NCBI RefSeq assembly: GCF_037975245.1
Contig: NC_092566.1
Coordinates: forward strand, 12,045,501 to 12,109,500
Length of the DNA: 64,000 nucleotides
Source of the DNA: Apostichopus japonicus
Taxonomy: Eukaryota; Echinodermata; Holothuroidea; Aspidochirotida; Stichopodidae
Reading direction: 5' to 3'
Shown here: positions 30,350 to 40,588 of the stretch, piece after piece
How positions within the stretch are numbered: position 1 is the first letter of the stretch
How the letters are laid out: each line of letters starts with the position of its first letter
Notes under the pieces: model-generated
The model's input: only the letters and a program-made list of their open reading frames with translations
Told to the model about the DNA's origin: nothing
The model's database searches: none
Program-made: the position numbers and the translations under genes

Positions 30350-31293
30350 GATTGATCGGTACCGAACATTCGATTGATCGGTACCACATATTCGATTGAT
30401 CGGTACCAAACATTCCACTTAACGATACCAAACATTCCATTGATCGGTACCGCACATTCGCTTGATCGGTATCGAACATTCGATTTAACGATACCGCACA
30501 TTTGATTGATCGGTACGGAACATTTGATTGATGGAACCGAACATTCGATTGATCGATACCGTACATTCGATTGATGGGTACCACACATTCGATTGATCGG
30601 TACCGCACATTCGATTGATCGGTACGGAACATTCGATTGATCGGTACCGCACATTCGATTGATCGGTATCGCACATTCGATAGATCGATAACGCACATTC
30701 GATTGATCGGTACGGAACATTCGATTAATCCGTACCGCACATTCGTTTGATCGGTACCGCACATTCGATATATCGGTACCGCACATTAGATCAATCGGTA
30801 CCACACATTCGACTGATCGGTACCGCACATTCAATTGATCGATACCAAACATTTGATTGATCGATAACAAACATTCGATTTAACGATACCGCACATTCCA
30901 TTGATCGGTACCGCACATTCCATTGATCGGTACCGCACATTCGACTGATCGGTACCGCACATTCAATTGATCGATACCAAACATTTGATTGATCGATACC
31001 AAACATTCGATTTATCGGTACGGAACATTCCATTGATCCGTACCGCACATTCGATTGATCGGTACCGCACATTTGATAGATCGGTACCGCTCATTCGATA
31101 GATCGATACTGCACATTCGATTGTTCGGTACCGCACATTCGATTTAACGAAACCAAACATTCCATTGATAGGTACGGACATTCGATAGATCGGAACCGTA
31201 CATTCGAACTAACGGTACCGCACATTCGATTAAACGATACCAAACATTCGATTGATCGGTATCGCACATTCGATTGATCAGTACGGAACATAC
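30350..31293 (+). repeat. Family C HOR unit, 944 bp, uninterrupted
   Basis: Runs from one occurrence of the site CAGTACGGAACATAC/GATTGAT (break at 30349/30350) to the next (31293/31294). Its monomer order matches the sequence right of the LINE (35144 onward), including a monomer with 1 bp deleted (TTTGATTGATGGAACCG). Relative to the next unit it lacks one monomer near its start. Confidence 0.75.
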
Positions 31294-31644
31294 GATTGAT
31301 CGGTACCGAACATTCGATTGATTGGTACCGCACATCCGATTGATCGGTACCACATATTCGATTGATCGGTACCAAACATTCCACTTAACGATACCAAACA
31401 TTCCATTGATCGGTACCGCACATTCGATTGATCGGTATCGAACATTCGATTTAACGATACCGCACATTTGATTGATCGGTACGGAACATTTGATTGATGG
31501 AACCGAACATTCGATTGATCGATACCGTACATTCGATTGATCGGTACCACACATTCGATTGATCGGTACCGCACATTCGATTGATCGGTACGGAACATTC
31601 GATTGATCGGTACCGCACATTCGATTGATCAGTACGGAACATAC
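31294..31644 (+). repeat. Family C HOR unit, 351 bp, ending at LINE insertion
   Basis: A 16-monomer unit that is 1 bp short of 352. It begins and ends at the CAGTACGGAACATAC site. Bases 31294-31630 match 35144-35480 on the far side of the LINE with only about two visible differences (TCCGAT versus TTCGAT; ATCGGTATCG versus ATCAGTATCG). They also share an extra monomer that is absent at 30350. After that the two diverge, so this is an HOR copy and not a target-site duplication. Confidence 0.75.
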
Positions 31645-31979
31645 TTGAACTTGATGTGGATGTGCGTGTATGCTGCACTCCACTTGTGCTCTGTCTTTTC
31701 AACATCTTTCTACTGGCACCAGACTGATTTCATGAATAAATGCTCTATTAAGCTTTCAGAATAACATCACTGACTTATTTGATGCAGATTGTTGATTATT
31801 TTGTTGTGGAATATGCCATCTCTTCCAACATTTCATTTCGGATTCTCAGTGATACAGTCACTATCTCTGAGCACTGAGTGTTCAGCCATATTGGTATACC
31901 ATTGAGAGTTAGTAACATAGCAGTTCTGACACTAATCATCCTATTGTGGTTGGTCTTTTGTCCACTTAATCGCCTAATT
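31645..31979 (+). other. LINE leader (5' UTR)
   Basis: Unique sequence between the left satellite junction and the first in-frame ATG of the LINE ORF. It holds several short upstream ATGs (for example in CATGAATAAATG near 31731) and a TGA at 31875-31877 in frame with the ORF. Translation from the frame-opening GTG at 31878 is unlikely in a eukaryote. I see no ORF1 remnant and recognise no promoter motif. Confidence 0.7.
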
Positions 31980-34900
31980 ATGGAATCAGCACAGCTCAAG
32001 TACTCCTATTCAAGAGATTGCTTGTTAGCAATCAATGAGCAAGTCAAACAGAACAGGTATTTGTATTATCTACCAAGTGATTTGTTCAAATCAATACGCT
32101 CAATGGGTGTTTCTAAGATTAAACCTACAAGGAGAGGAATGAATAGAAATAATCTGCAACCTCATCCTAAAGATAGACTTTCTTTACTGGTATTCGCTCT
32201 GAACTGTCAATCTGCAAAGTCTAAATCTACTAGAGGAATCATAACAGATCTTATTGTTGAACATGACATCGATATTTTTGCACTTTGTGAAACCTGGTTT
32301 ATTGACAATAAAAGTGATGACTTCTATGTACATTCACTTACTCCTCCTGGCTATGATATCATCAATGTCCCTCGTGGAAATGGAGATCCTCATGGTGGCA
32401 TTTCAGTCATATACAAAAAGAACCTTATTATTGTTTCCACATCTGAAAATAGAGGCTCTAACATCAAGAGTTTTGAATCTTGTGAGGTTGTTTTCTCGAC
32501 TGGCACCAAGTGTTTTACTTTTGTTGTCATGTATAGGCCACCCCCATCGGCTAAGAATCAGCTCAACACTGGCATATTCTTCTCAGAATTTTCACAAACC
32601 ATGCAAGACTATACCATTGCTAAAGGTGACCTCGTTGTTGTTGGAGATCTGAACTTGCACCTGGATGTTGTTAATGACTATGCCACGCTCAATTTCAATG
32701 ATCTTGCCAAAACACTTGGTTTTCAGCAGTTTGTCACCCAACCTACTCATCAATGTGGGCATACACTTGACGTGGTAATATCACGCTCTACTGACAATAT
32801 TGTGGATACAGTTCGAGTTCTTGATCTTATATCTGATCACCATATTGTTGCTTGCAATCTTAACATCGCAAAACCACCTCCGCTTGTTAAGATAATAACA
32901 TCAAGGAAATATCGCTCTGTTGATTTGCCTGCGTTCAAGAACGATATATCATCTTCTGATCTAAAAACGGCTTCATCGGAGTCAAACAATGTATGTGATC
33001 TTGCTGACAAATATAATAGTGTCATGTCTGATCTCCTCAACAAACATGCACCCCTTAGTACAAAAAGGGTGGTGATTCGTCCAAAGCAGCCTTGGTTTAC
33101 TAACTCTCTACATTCTGCTAAGCGCAATCGCCGTAAGGCTGAACGAAAGTGGATTTCAAGTCGCTCGCTGATTGACTTTGATAAGTTCAAGAAAGCAAGA
33201 AATAGCTATAACATCGAGCTGTACCGTTCCAAGTGTACTTTCCTCAACAACAAGATCATGGATTGTGGAAATGATTTCAAGTCCATGTTTCGTACCATAA
33301 ATGACATTCTTCAGAGAAAGAGACCCACAAAACTACCGGACCATGACTCTGCCAAAGACTTGGCAGATCAATTTGCAGCGTACTTTTCTACTAAAATTCA
33401 AACCATTAGGGACAATCTCACATGTCAAAACTGCGATTCTTCCACGCCATCTCCTGTTTCTCACTCCTGGGACACATTTGTTATTGTCAGCGAGGACGAT
33501 CTTCGTGAGATAATTTCCAAGGCACCAAGCCCGTCTTGCATTCTCGATCCTTTGCCTTCTTGGATGGTGAAATTGTTGCTTGACTCTCTTCTGCCAACCG
33601 TAACAGAAATAGTGAATACTTCGCTTAGATCTAGCGTTGTTCCAGATACCTATAAGGAGGCTGTTATTGCGCCACTCCTCAAAAAGGCCAACTTAGACCA
33701 TAACACGCTGAAGAACTACAGGCCTGTTAGCAACCTTCCCTTCCTATCCAAGGTGCTTGAGCGTGTTGTTGCAAAGCAGCTAACCAACTACATGACCGAG
33801 AACAGACTTCATGAGCCACTTCAGTCTGCCTATAAGCAGTTTCACTCAACTGAGACTGCCTTAATCAAGGTTCACAATGACATCTTGTGGGCAATGGAGA
33901 GACAGGGAGTAACAATCCTTGTCCTACTTTATTTGAGCAGTGCATTTGACACTATTGACCATGAAGTTCTTATACATCGCTTGGAATATCTGCTGGGTGT
34001 ACATGGAATTCCGCTTACCTGGTTCAAATCGTACCTGTCTGATCGATCTCATCGTGTCCTTGTTGATGGCAAATTTTCTTCTGTTCAGAACTTGGTGTAT
34101 GGCGTGCCTCAGGGATCGGTGTTGGGTCCTTTGCTGTTCGCCATTTACATTTTGCCTCTCGGAAATCTTGTTCGCGAATATGGGCTAGATCTGCATATAT
34201 ACGCTGATGATACACAAGTGTATGTTTCGGTTTGCCCAACATCTGAGGAGGGAGTGAAGCAAGCAGTTTCGAAACTTGAAGACTGCCTTTCCAAAGTGCA
34301 AGCATGGATGTCAACAAACTTCCTGAAACTCAATGCTGACAAAACTGAGGTTATGGTCATTGGGTTTAGAGCCCAATTGGTTAAGTTCAACCTGCCCTCA
34401 GTGACTGTTGCTGGTGTTGATGTTCCCGTCCAGACAAACCCTGTCAGAAATTTAGGGGTTATGTTCGACTCCGGTATGACAATGAGTGCACAGGTCACAA
34501 CTATTATCAGATCTGCTAACTATCATCTCAATAACATTAGTCGTGCACGCAAAATGCTCACTACTGAGGCAGCCAAGCTAGCTGTGCACACATTAGTTAC
34601 CTCCAGGTTGGACTACTGCAACAGCCTCTTGATTGGTGTAAACAAATCCCTAATCACTAAACTTCAAAATGTCCAACGCACCTCTGCTCGCATCATTGTC
34701 AAGCGTAAGAAGTATGACTCTATCACATCGGAACTCATTGCTCTTCACTGGCTTCCTATACAACAGCGCATTAAATTCAAAGTTCTCCTTCTTGTGTACA
34801 AAGCTCACCATAAACAGTCGCCATCCTACATATCTGACTTACTACAGCTGCAAGCACCACGCAGACAGCTTAGATCATATATATCTTCTCCTCACTTTAT

Positions 34901-35063
34901 CGTGCCCAGAACCCGTGCTGTGTCATTTGCAGATCGCTCATTCTCCTGCTATGGACCAAAAGAGTGGAACACTCTTCCAAATCACATCAAGGATGCTCAG
35001 ACTATTCATATTTTCAAGAAACTGCTCAAATGTTATCTTTTTCAAGAAGTGTATTGTAATTAA
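31980..35063 (+). CDS. LINE ORF2-type protein: APE endonuclease and reverse transcriptase
   Basis: 1027 codons from the first in-frame ATG to TAA, with no frameshift or stop. Endonuclease, about residues 68-295: N75 in NCQS, E104 in CETWF, YRPP 185-188, GDLN 222-225, D264 in HTLDVVI and SDHH 285-288; the expected catalytic set is present. It would nick the target DNA. Reverse transcriptase, about 565-830: NYRPVSNLP 579-587, HSTETAL 622-628, motif A at 648-661, GVPQGSVLGP 708-717 and YADD 741-744. After it comes the LINE C-terminal region with RLDYCN 876-881, LHWLP 922-926 and YGPKEWN 991-997. Oddity: motif A reads LLYLSSAFD, with Tyr651 where LINE RTs have the catalytic Asp, so polymerase activity is probably lost. 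The ORF is otherwise intact, suggesting a young insertion. Length is normal for ORF2 of L2-like elements. In life it would act on its own RNA in target-primed reverse transcription. Confidence 0.95.
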   Translation: MESAQLKYSYSRDCLLAINEQVKQNRYLYYLPSDLFKSIRSMGVSKIKPTRRGMNRNNLQPHPKDRLSLLVFALNCQSAKSKSTRGIITDLIVEHDIDIFALCETWFIDNKSDDFYVHSLTPPGYDIINVPRGNGDPHGGISVIYKKNLIIVSTSENRGSNIKSFESCEVVFSTGTKCFTFVVMYRPPPSAKNQLNTGIFFSEFSQTMQDYTIAKGDLVVVGDLNLHLDVVNDYATLNFNDLAKTLGFQQFVTQPTHQCGHTLDVVISRSTDNIVDTVRVLDLISDHHIVACNLNIAKPPPLVKIITSRKYRSVDLPAFKNDISSSDLKTASSESNNVCDLADKYNSVMSDLLNKHAPLSTKRVVIRPKQPWFTNSLHSAKRNRRKAERKWISSRSLIDFDKFKKARNSYNIELYRSKCTFLNNKIMDCGNDFKSMFRTINDILQRKRPTKLPDHDSAKDLADQFAAYFSTKIQTIRDNLTCQNCDSSTPSPVSHSWDTFVIVSEDDLREIISKAPSPSCILDPLPSWMVKLLLDSLLPTVTEIVNTSLRSSVVPDTYKEAVIAPLLKKANLDHNTLKNYRPVSNLPFLSKVLERVVAKQLTNYMTENRLHEPLQSAYKQFHSTETALIKVHNDILWAMERQGVTILVLLYLSSAFDTIDHEVLIHRLEYLLGVHGIPLTWFKSYLSDRSHRVLVDGKFSSVQNLVYGVPQGSVLGPLLFAIYILPLGNLVREYGLDLHIYADDTQVYVSVCPTSEEGVKQAVSKLEDCLSKVQAWMSTNFLKLNADKTEVMVIGFRAQLVKFNLPSVTVAGVDVPVQTNPVRNLGVMFDSGMTMSAQVTTIIRSANYHLNNISRARKMLTTEAAKLAVHTLVTSRLDYCNSLLIGVNKSLITKLQNVQRTSARIIVKRKKYDSITSELIALHWLPIQQRIKFKVLLLVYKAHHKQSPSYISDLLQLQAPRRQLRSYISSPHFIVPRTRAVSFADRSFSCYGPKEWNTLPNHIKDAQTIHIFKKLLKCYLFQEVYCN

Positions 35064-35081
35064 TTTCATGTAACTGTCTTG

Positions 35082-35116
35082 AGCGCCTTTGAACAACTTT
35101 TGTTGATTTTGGCGCT
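35082..35116 (+). other. LINE 3' UTR hairpin
   Basis: AGCGCC at 35082-35087 pairs perfectly with GGCGCT at 35111-35116. Inside it, CAAC (35094-35097) and GTTG (35102-35105) can form a second stem with a TTTT loop. A GCGC stem just before the end, followed by CTATATAAAT, is typical of L2/CR1-group 3' ends and of SINEs that borrow them, where it is thought to be the recognition structure for the element's own RT. The role here is inferred from the family. Confidence 0.75.
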
Positions 35117-35130
35117 ATATAAATATTTTC

Positions 35131-35150
35131 TGATTGATTGATTGATTGAT
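35131..35150 (+). repeat. (TGAT)5 tail of the LINE
   Basis: Exactly five TGAT units close the element instead of poly(A), as in many CR1/L2-type LINEs that end in short microsatellites. The last seven bases, GATTGAT (35144-35150), could equally belong to the target monomer, because the empty site at 31294 also reads GATTGATCGGTACC. Confidence 0.9.
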
Positions 35151-38100
35151 CGGTACCGAACATTCGATTGATTGGTACCGCACATTCGATTGATCGGTAC
35201 CACATATTCGATTGATCGGTACCAAACATTCCACTTAACGATACCAAACATTCCATTGATCGGTACCGCACATTCGATTGATCAGTATCGAACATTCGAT
35301 TTAACGATACCGCACATTTGATTGATCGGTACGGAACATTTGATTGATGGAACCGAACATTCGATTGATCGATACCGTACATTCGATTGATCGGTACCAC
35401 ACATTCGATTGATCGGTACCGCACATTCGATTGATCGGTACGGAACATTCGATTGATCGGTACCGCACATTCGATTGATCGATACCGCACATTCGATTGA
35501 TCGGTATCGCACATTCGATAGATCGATAACGCACATTCGATTGATCGGTACGGAACATTCGATTAATCCGTACCGCACATTCGTTTGATCGGTACCGCAC
35601 ATTCGATATATCGGTACCGCACATTAGATCAATCGGTACCACACATTCGACTGATCGGTACCGCACATTCAATTGATCGATACCAAACATTTGATTGATC
35701 GACAACAAACATTCGATTTAACGATACCGCACATTCCATTGATCGGTACCGCACCTTCGATTGATCGGTACCGCACATTCGACTGATCTGTACCGCACAT
35801 TCAATTGATCGATACCAAACATTTGATTGATCGATACCAAACATTCGATTTATCGGTACCGCACATTCCATTGATCGGTACCGCACATTCGATTGATCGG
35901 TACCGCACATTCGATAGATCGATACCGCACATTCGAATGTTCGGTACCGCACATTCGATTTAAATATACCAAACATTCCCCTGATCGGTACGGAACATTC
36001 GATTGATCGATACCGCCCATTCGATTGATCGGTATAGCACATTCGATTTAGCGATACCTCACATTCGATTGATCGGTGCGGAACATTCGATTGATGGTAC
36101 CGAACATTCGATTGATCGGGACCGCACATTCGATTGATCGAGTCCGCATATTCGATTGATCGATACGCACTTTCGATTGATCGGCACGGAACATTCGATT
36201 GATCCGTACCGAACATTCGATTGATCTATATCGCACGATCGAGTGATCGGTACCGCACATTCGATTGATCGGTACCGCACATTCGATATAAATATACCGA
36301 ATATTCTATTGATCGGTACGGAACATTCGATTGATCGGTAACGCATATTCCATTGATCGATACCGCACATTCGATTGATCGGTACGGAACATTCGATTGA
36401 TCCGTACCGCACATTCGAATGATCGGTACCGCACATTCGATTGATCGGTACCGAACATTCGATAGATCGATACTGCAAATTCGATTGATCAGTACCACAT
36501 ATTCGATTGATCGGTACCAAACATTCGATTTAACAATACCAAACGTTCCATTGATCGGTATCGCACATTCGATTGATCGGTATCGAACATTTAATTTAAC
36601 GATACCGCACATTCGATTGATCGGTACGGAACATTTGATTGATGTTACGGAACATTCGATTGATCGGTACCGCCTATTAAATTGATCGGTACCACACATT
36701 CGATTGATCGGTACGGCACATTCGATTGATCGGTACCGCACATTCGATTGATCCGTACCGCACATTCGATTGATCGGTACCGCTTATTCGATTAATCGGT
36801 ACCGCACATTTGATTAATCGGTACCGCACATTCGATTTAAATATACCAAACATTCCCCTGATCGGTACGGAACATTCGATTGATCGATACCGCCCATTCG
36901 ATTGATCGGTATTGCACATTCGATTTAGCGATACCTCACATTCGATTGATCGGTGCGGAACATTCGATTGATGGTACCGAACATTCGATTGATCGGTACC
37001 GCACATTCGATTGATCGAGTCCGCATATTCGATTGATCGACACCGCACTTTCGATTGATCGGCACGGAACATTCGATTGATCCGTACCGAACATTCGATT
37101 GATCTATATCGCACGATCGAGTGATCGGTACCGCACATTCGATTGATCGGTACCGCACATTCGATATAAATATACCGAATATTCTATTGATCGGTACGGA
37201 ACATTCGATTGATCGGTAACGCATATTCCATTGATCGATACCGCACATTCGATTGATCGATACCGCACATTCGATTGATCGGTACCGCACATTCGATTTA
37301 ACGATTCCAAACATTCGATTAATCGGTACGGAACATTCGATTGATCGGTACTGCAAATTCGATTGATCGGTACCACATATTCGATTGATCGGTACCAAAC
37401 ATTCGATTTAACAATACCAAACGTTCCATTGATCGGTACCGCACATTCGATTGATCGGTACGGAACATTTGATTGATGGAACCGAACATTCGATTGATCG
37501 ATACCGCACTTTCGATTGATCGGTACGGAACATTCGATTGAACCGTACCGCACTTTCGATTGAACTGTACCGCACATTCGATTAATCGGTACCACACATT
37601 CGATTGATCGGTACCGCACATTCGATTGATCGATACCGCACATTCGATTGATCGGTACCGCACATTCGATTTAACGATTCCAAACATTCGATTGATCGGT
37701 ACGGAACATTCGATTGATCGGTACCGCACATTCGATTAATCGATACCGCACATTCGATTGATCGGTATCGCACATTCGATAGATCGATACCGCACATTCG
37801 ATTGATCGGTACGGAACATTCGATTAATCCGTACCGCACATTCGTTTGATCGGTACCGCACATTCGATATATCGGTACCGCACATTAGATTAATCGGTAC
37901 CACACATTCCATTGATCGATACAAAACATTCAATTGATCGATACCAAAGATTGATTGATCGATACCAAACATTCGATTTAACGATACCGCACATTCCATT
38001 GATCGGTACCGCACATTCGATTGATCGGTACCGCACATTCGATAGATCGATACCGCACATTCGAATGTTCGGTACCGCACATTCGATTTAAATATACCAA

Positions 38101-38260
38101 ACATTCCCCTGATCGGTACGGAACATTCGATTGATCGATACTGCCCATTCGATTTATCGATATAGCACATTCGATTGGTCGGTACCACGCATTCGATTGA
38201 TCGGTACCTCACATTCGATTGATCGATGCGGAACATTCGATTGATGGTACCGAACATTCG
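35144..38260 (+). repeat. Family C higher-order repeat, right of LINE
   Basis: Continues the unit cut by the LINE and follows the monomer order of 30350 onward (GATATATCGG, TTAGATCAATCGG, GACTGATCGG, TTTGATTGATCGA). Inside it, 35962-36765 recurs at 36839-37643 with a shift of 877 bp, rising to 878 bp after a 1-bp indel near 36170 (CGATACGCAC versus CGACACCGCAC). The marker AAATATACC is at 35962 and 36839. A third partial copy starts near 38085. Confidence 0.75.
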
Positions 38261-40060
38261 ATTGATCGATACCGCACATTCGATTTAATGATACCAAGCA
38301 TTTCATTGATCGGTACGGAACATTCGATTGATCGGTACCGAACATTCGATTGGTCGGTACCAAACATTCGATTGATCGGTACCGCACATTCGATTTAATG
38401 ATACCAAGCATTCGATTGATCGGTACGGAACATTCGATTGAACGGTACCGCACATTCTATTGATCGGTACGTAACATTCGATTGATCGGTACCACACATT
38501 CGATTGATAGTTCGGAACATTCGATTGATCAGTACCGAACATTCAATTGATCGGTACCGCACATTCGATTGATCGGTACGGAACATTCGATTAATCGGTA
38601 CCACACATTCGATTCAACGATACCGAACATTCAATTGATCGGTACGGAACATTCGATTGATCGATACCGAACATTCGATTGATCGATACCGCACATTCGA
38701 TTGATCGGTATGGAACATTCGATTGATCGGTACCGCACATTCGATTGATCGGTACCGAATATTAGATTGATCGGTACCGCACATTCAATTGATCGATACC
38801 GACCATTCGATTGATCGATACCGCACATTCAATATCGGTACGGAACATTCGATTGATCGGTACCGAACATTTAATTGATCGGTACCGCAAATTCGATTGA
38901 TCATTACCGCACATTCGATTGGTCGGTACCAAACATTCGATTGATCGGTACCGCACATTCGATTTAATGATACCAAGCATTCGATTGATCGGTACGGAAC
39001 ATTCGATTGATCAGTACCGAACATTCGATTGGTCGGTACCGCACATTCAATTGATCGGTATCGCACATTCGAGTTAACGATACCGCACATTCGATTGATC
39101 GGTACCGAACGTTCGATTGATCGGTACAGCACATTCGATTCAACGGTACCGCACATTCGATTGATCGGTACCGCTTATTCGATTGATCGGTACCGCACAT
39201 TCGATTAATCGGTACCACACATTCGATTGATCAATACCAAACATTCGATCGATCGGTACCGCACATTCGATTGATCGATACCGCACATTCGATTGATCGG
39301 TACGGAACATTCGATTGATCGATACCGCACATTCGATTGATCGATACCGCACATTTGATTCATCGGTATGGAACATTCGATTGATCGGTACCGAATATTC
39401 GATTGATCGGTACCGCACATTCAATTGATCGATACCGACCATTCGATTGATCGATGCCGCACATTCAATATCGGTACGGAACATTCGATTGATCGGTACC
39501 GAATATTCATTTGATCGGTACCCCATATTCAATTAATCGGTACCGCACATTTGATTGACCGGTACCGAACGTTCGATTGATCGGTACCGAATATTCGATT
39601 GATCGGTACCGTACATTCGATTGATCGTTACCGCACATTCGATTGAACGGTACCGCACATTCGATTGATCGGTATCGAGCATTCGATTAATAGGTACAGC
39701 ACATTCGATTGATCGGTACCGAATATTCATTTGATCGGTACCGCAAATTCAAATAATCGGTACCGGACATTCGATTGACCGGTACCGAACGTTGGATTGA
39801 TCGGTACCGAATATTCGATTGATCGGTACCGCACATTCGATTGAACGGTACCGCAAATTCGATTGATCGGTATCGAGCATTCGATTAATCGGTACAGCAC
39901 ATTCGATTGATCGATACCGAACATTCGATTGACCGGTACCGCACATTCGATTGATCCGTACCGCTTTTTCAATTGATAGGTACCGAACATTCGATTGAAC
40001 GATGCCGCAAGATGGATTGATCGGTACCGCACATTCGATTGATCGGTACCGCACATTCGA
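38260..40060 (+). repeat. Poorly ordered satellite monomers
   Basis: No long internal repeat unit could be aligned here. Short motifs such as TTTAATGATACCAAGCATT (38284, 38395 and about 38963) recur irregularly. Monomers are more diverged than in flanking HOR blocks. No gene is present. Confidence 0.6.
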
Positions 40061-40588
40061 TTAAATGATACCAAACATTTCATTGAACTGTTCGGAACAT
40101 TCCATTAATCGGTACAGAACATTCGATTGATCGGTACCTCACATTCGATTGATCGGTACCGCACTTTCTATAGATCGATACCGCACATTCGATTGATTGG
40201 CACCGCACATTCGATTTAACGATACCAATTATTCTATTGATCGGTACCTCACATTCGATTGATCGGTACCGCACATTCGATTGATCGGAACCGCACATTC
40301 GAACTAACGGTACCGCACATTCGATTAAATGATACCAAACATTTCATTGAACTGTTCGGAACATTCCATTAATCGGTACAGAACATTCGATTGATCGGTA
40401 CCTCACATTCGATTGATCGGTACCGCACTTTCTATAGATCGATACCGCACATTCGATTGATTGGCACCGCACATTCGATTTAACGATACCAATTATTCTA
40501 TTGATCGGTACCTCACATTCGATTGATCGGTACCGCACATTCGATTGATCGGAACCGCACATTCGAACTAACGGTACCGCACATTCGA
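40061..40588 (+). repeat. 264-bp (12-mer) tandem HOR, two copies
   Basis: Copies at 40061-40324 and 40325-40588, marked by TTAAATGATACCAAACATTT. I could find no difference between them by eye. 264 is exactly 12 monomers. The unit contains the family-B-like monomers GATTGGCACCGC and CCAATTATTC, so it looks like a recently doubled relic of that family in the right arm. Confidence 0.9.

Larger units (their letters stand above)
1..31644 (+). repeat. 22-bp satellite array, left arm
   Basis: Uninterrupted head-to-tail 22-bp monomers, about 1,440 copies, all in one orientation. The monomer has core CGATTGATCGGTACCG plus linker CACATT; consecutive consensus copies can be read at about 13500-13573. 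Recurrent variants replace the core middle (TTTAACGATACC, ATAGATCGGAACC, AACTAACGGTACC, TTGATCGATACC) or the first base of the core (TTCC or TTCA for TTCG). The monomer is 50% GC and has three CpG per 22 bp. I found no unique sequence, gene or RNA in this arm. The long minus-strand reading frames are a by-product of a stop-free monomer strand. Function is unknown; a centromeric or other heterochromatic location is possible but not shown. Confidence 0.98.
31645..35150 (+). mobile_element. L2/CR1-like non-LTR retrotransposon (LINE)
   Basis: A 3506-bp element that is the only non-satellite DNA in the window. Order: 335-bp leader, one ORF encoding APE-type endonuclease and reverse transcriptase, a 67-bp 3' UTR with a compound hairpin, and a (TGAT)5 tail. 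The left junction follows CGGAACATAC at 31644; the right junction is the tail running into CGGTACCG at 35151. The uninterrupted site survives at 31293/31294. No ORF1 is present, so the copy is either 5'-truncated or from a single-ORF lineage. The RT blocks NYRPVSNLP, HSTETAL and GVPQGSVLGP and the C-terminal RLDYCN, LHWLP and YGPKEWN resemble L2-clade and related CR1-group elements; the exact clade is an inference. Codon use and composition are unlike the satellite. Confidence 0.95.

Noticed and set aside
31294-31630. A 337-bp target-site duplication made by the LINE insertion
   Set aside because: The left copy does not end at the junction: 14 further bases (AGTACGGAACATAC) follow and match the uninterrupted site at 31280-31293, so HOR copies explain the similarity better.
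31144-31683. Minus-strand ORF crossing the left LINE junction, and 35026-35514 crossing the right one
   Set aside because: Chance fusions of satellite frames with LINE leader or tail sequence; no domain on that strand.
31878-31979. GTG start that would extend the LINE protein by 34 residues
   Set aside because: Only the reading frame opens there, right after TGA at 31875; a eukaryotic LINE would use the ATG at 31980, and the extra residues match no domain that I recognise.
31645-31979. Possible ORF1 or nucleocapsid-like gene in the LINE leader
   Set aside because: Only 335 bp with stops in all plus frames and no recognisable motif.
35111-35124. TATA-like promoter in GGCGCTATATAAAT
   Set aside because: It lies in the conserved 3' end of the LINE, after the stop codon, and is part of the hairpin-tail structure, not upstream of any gene.
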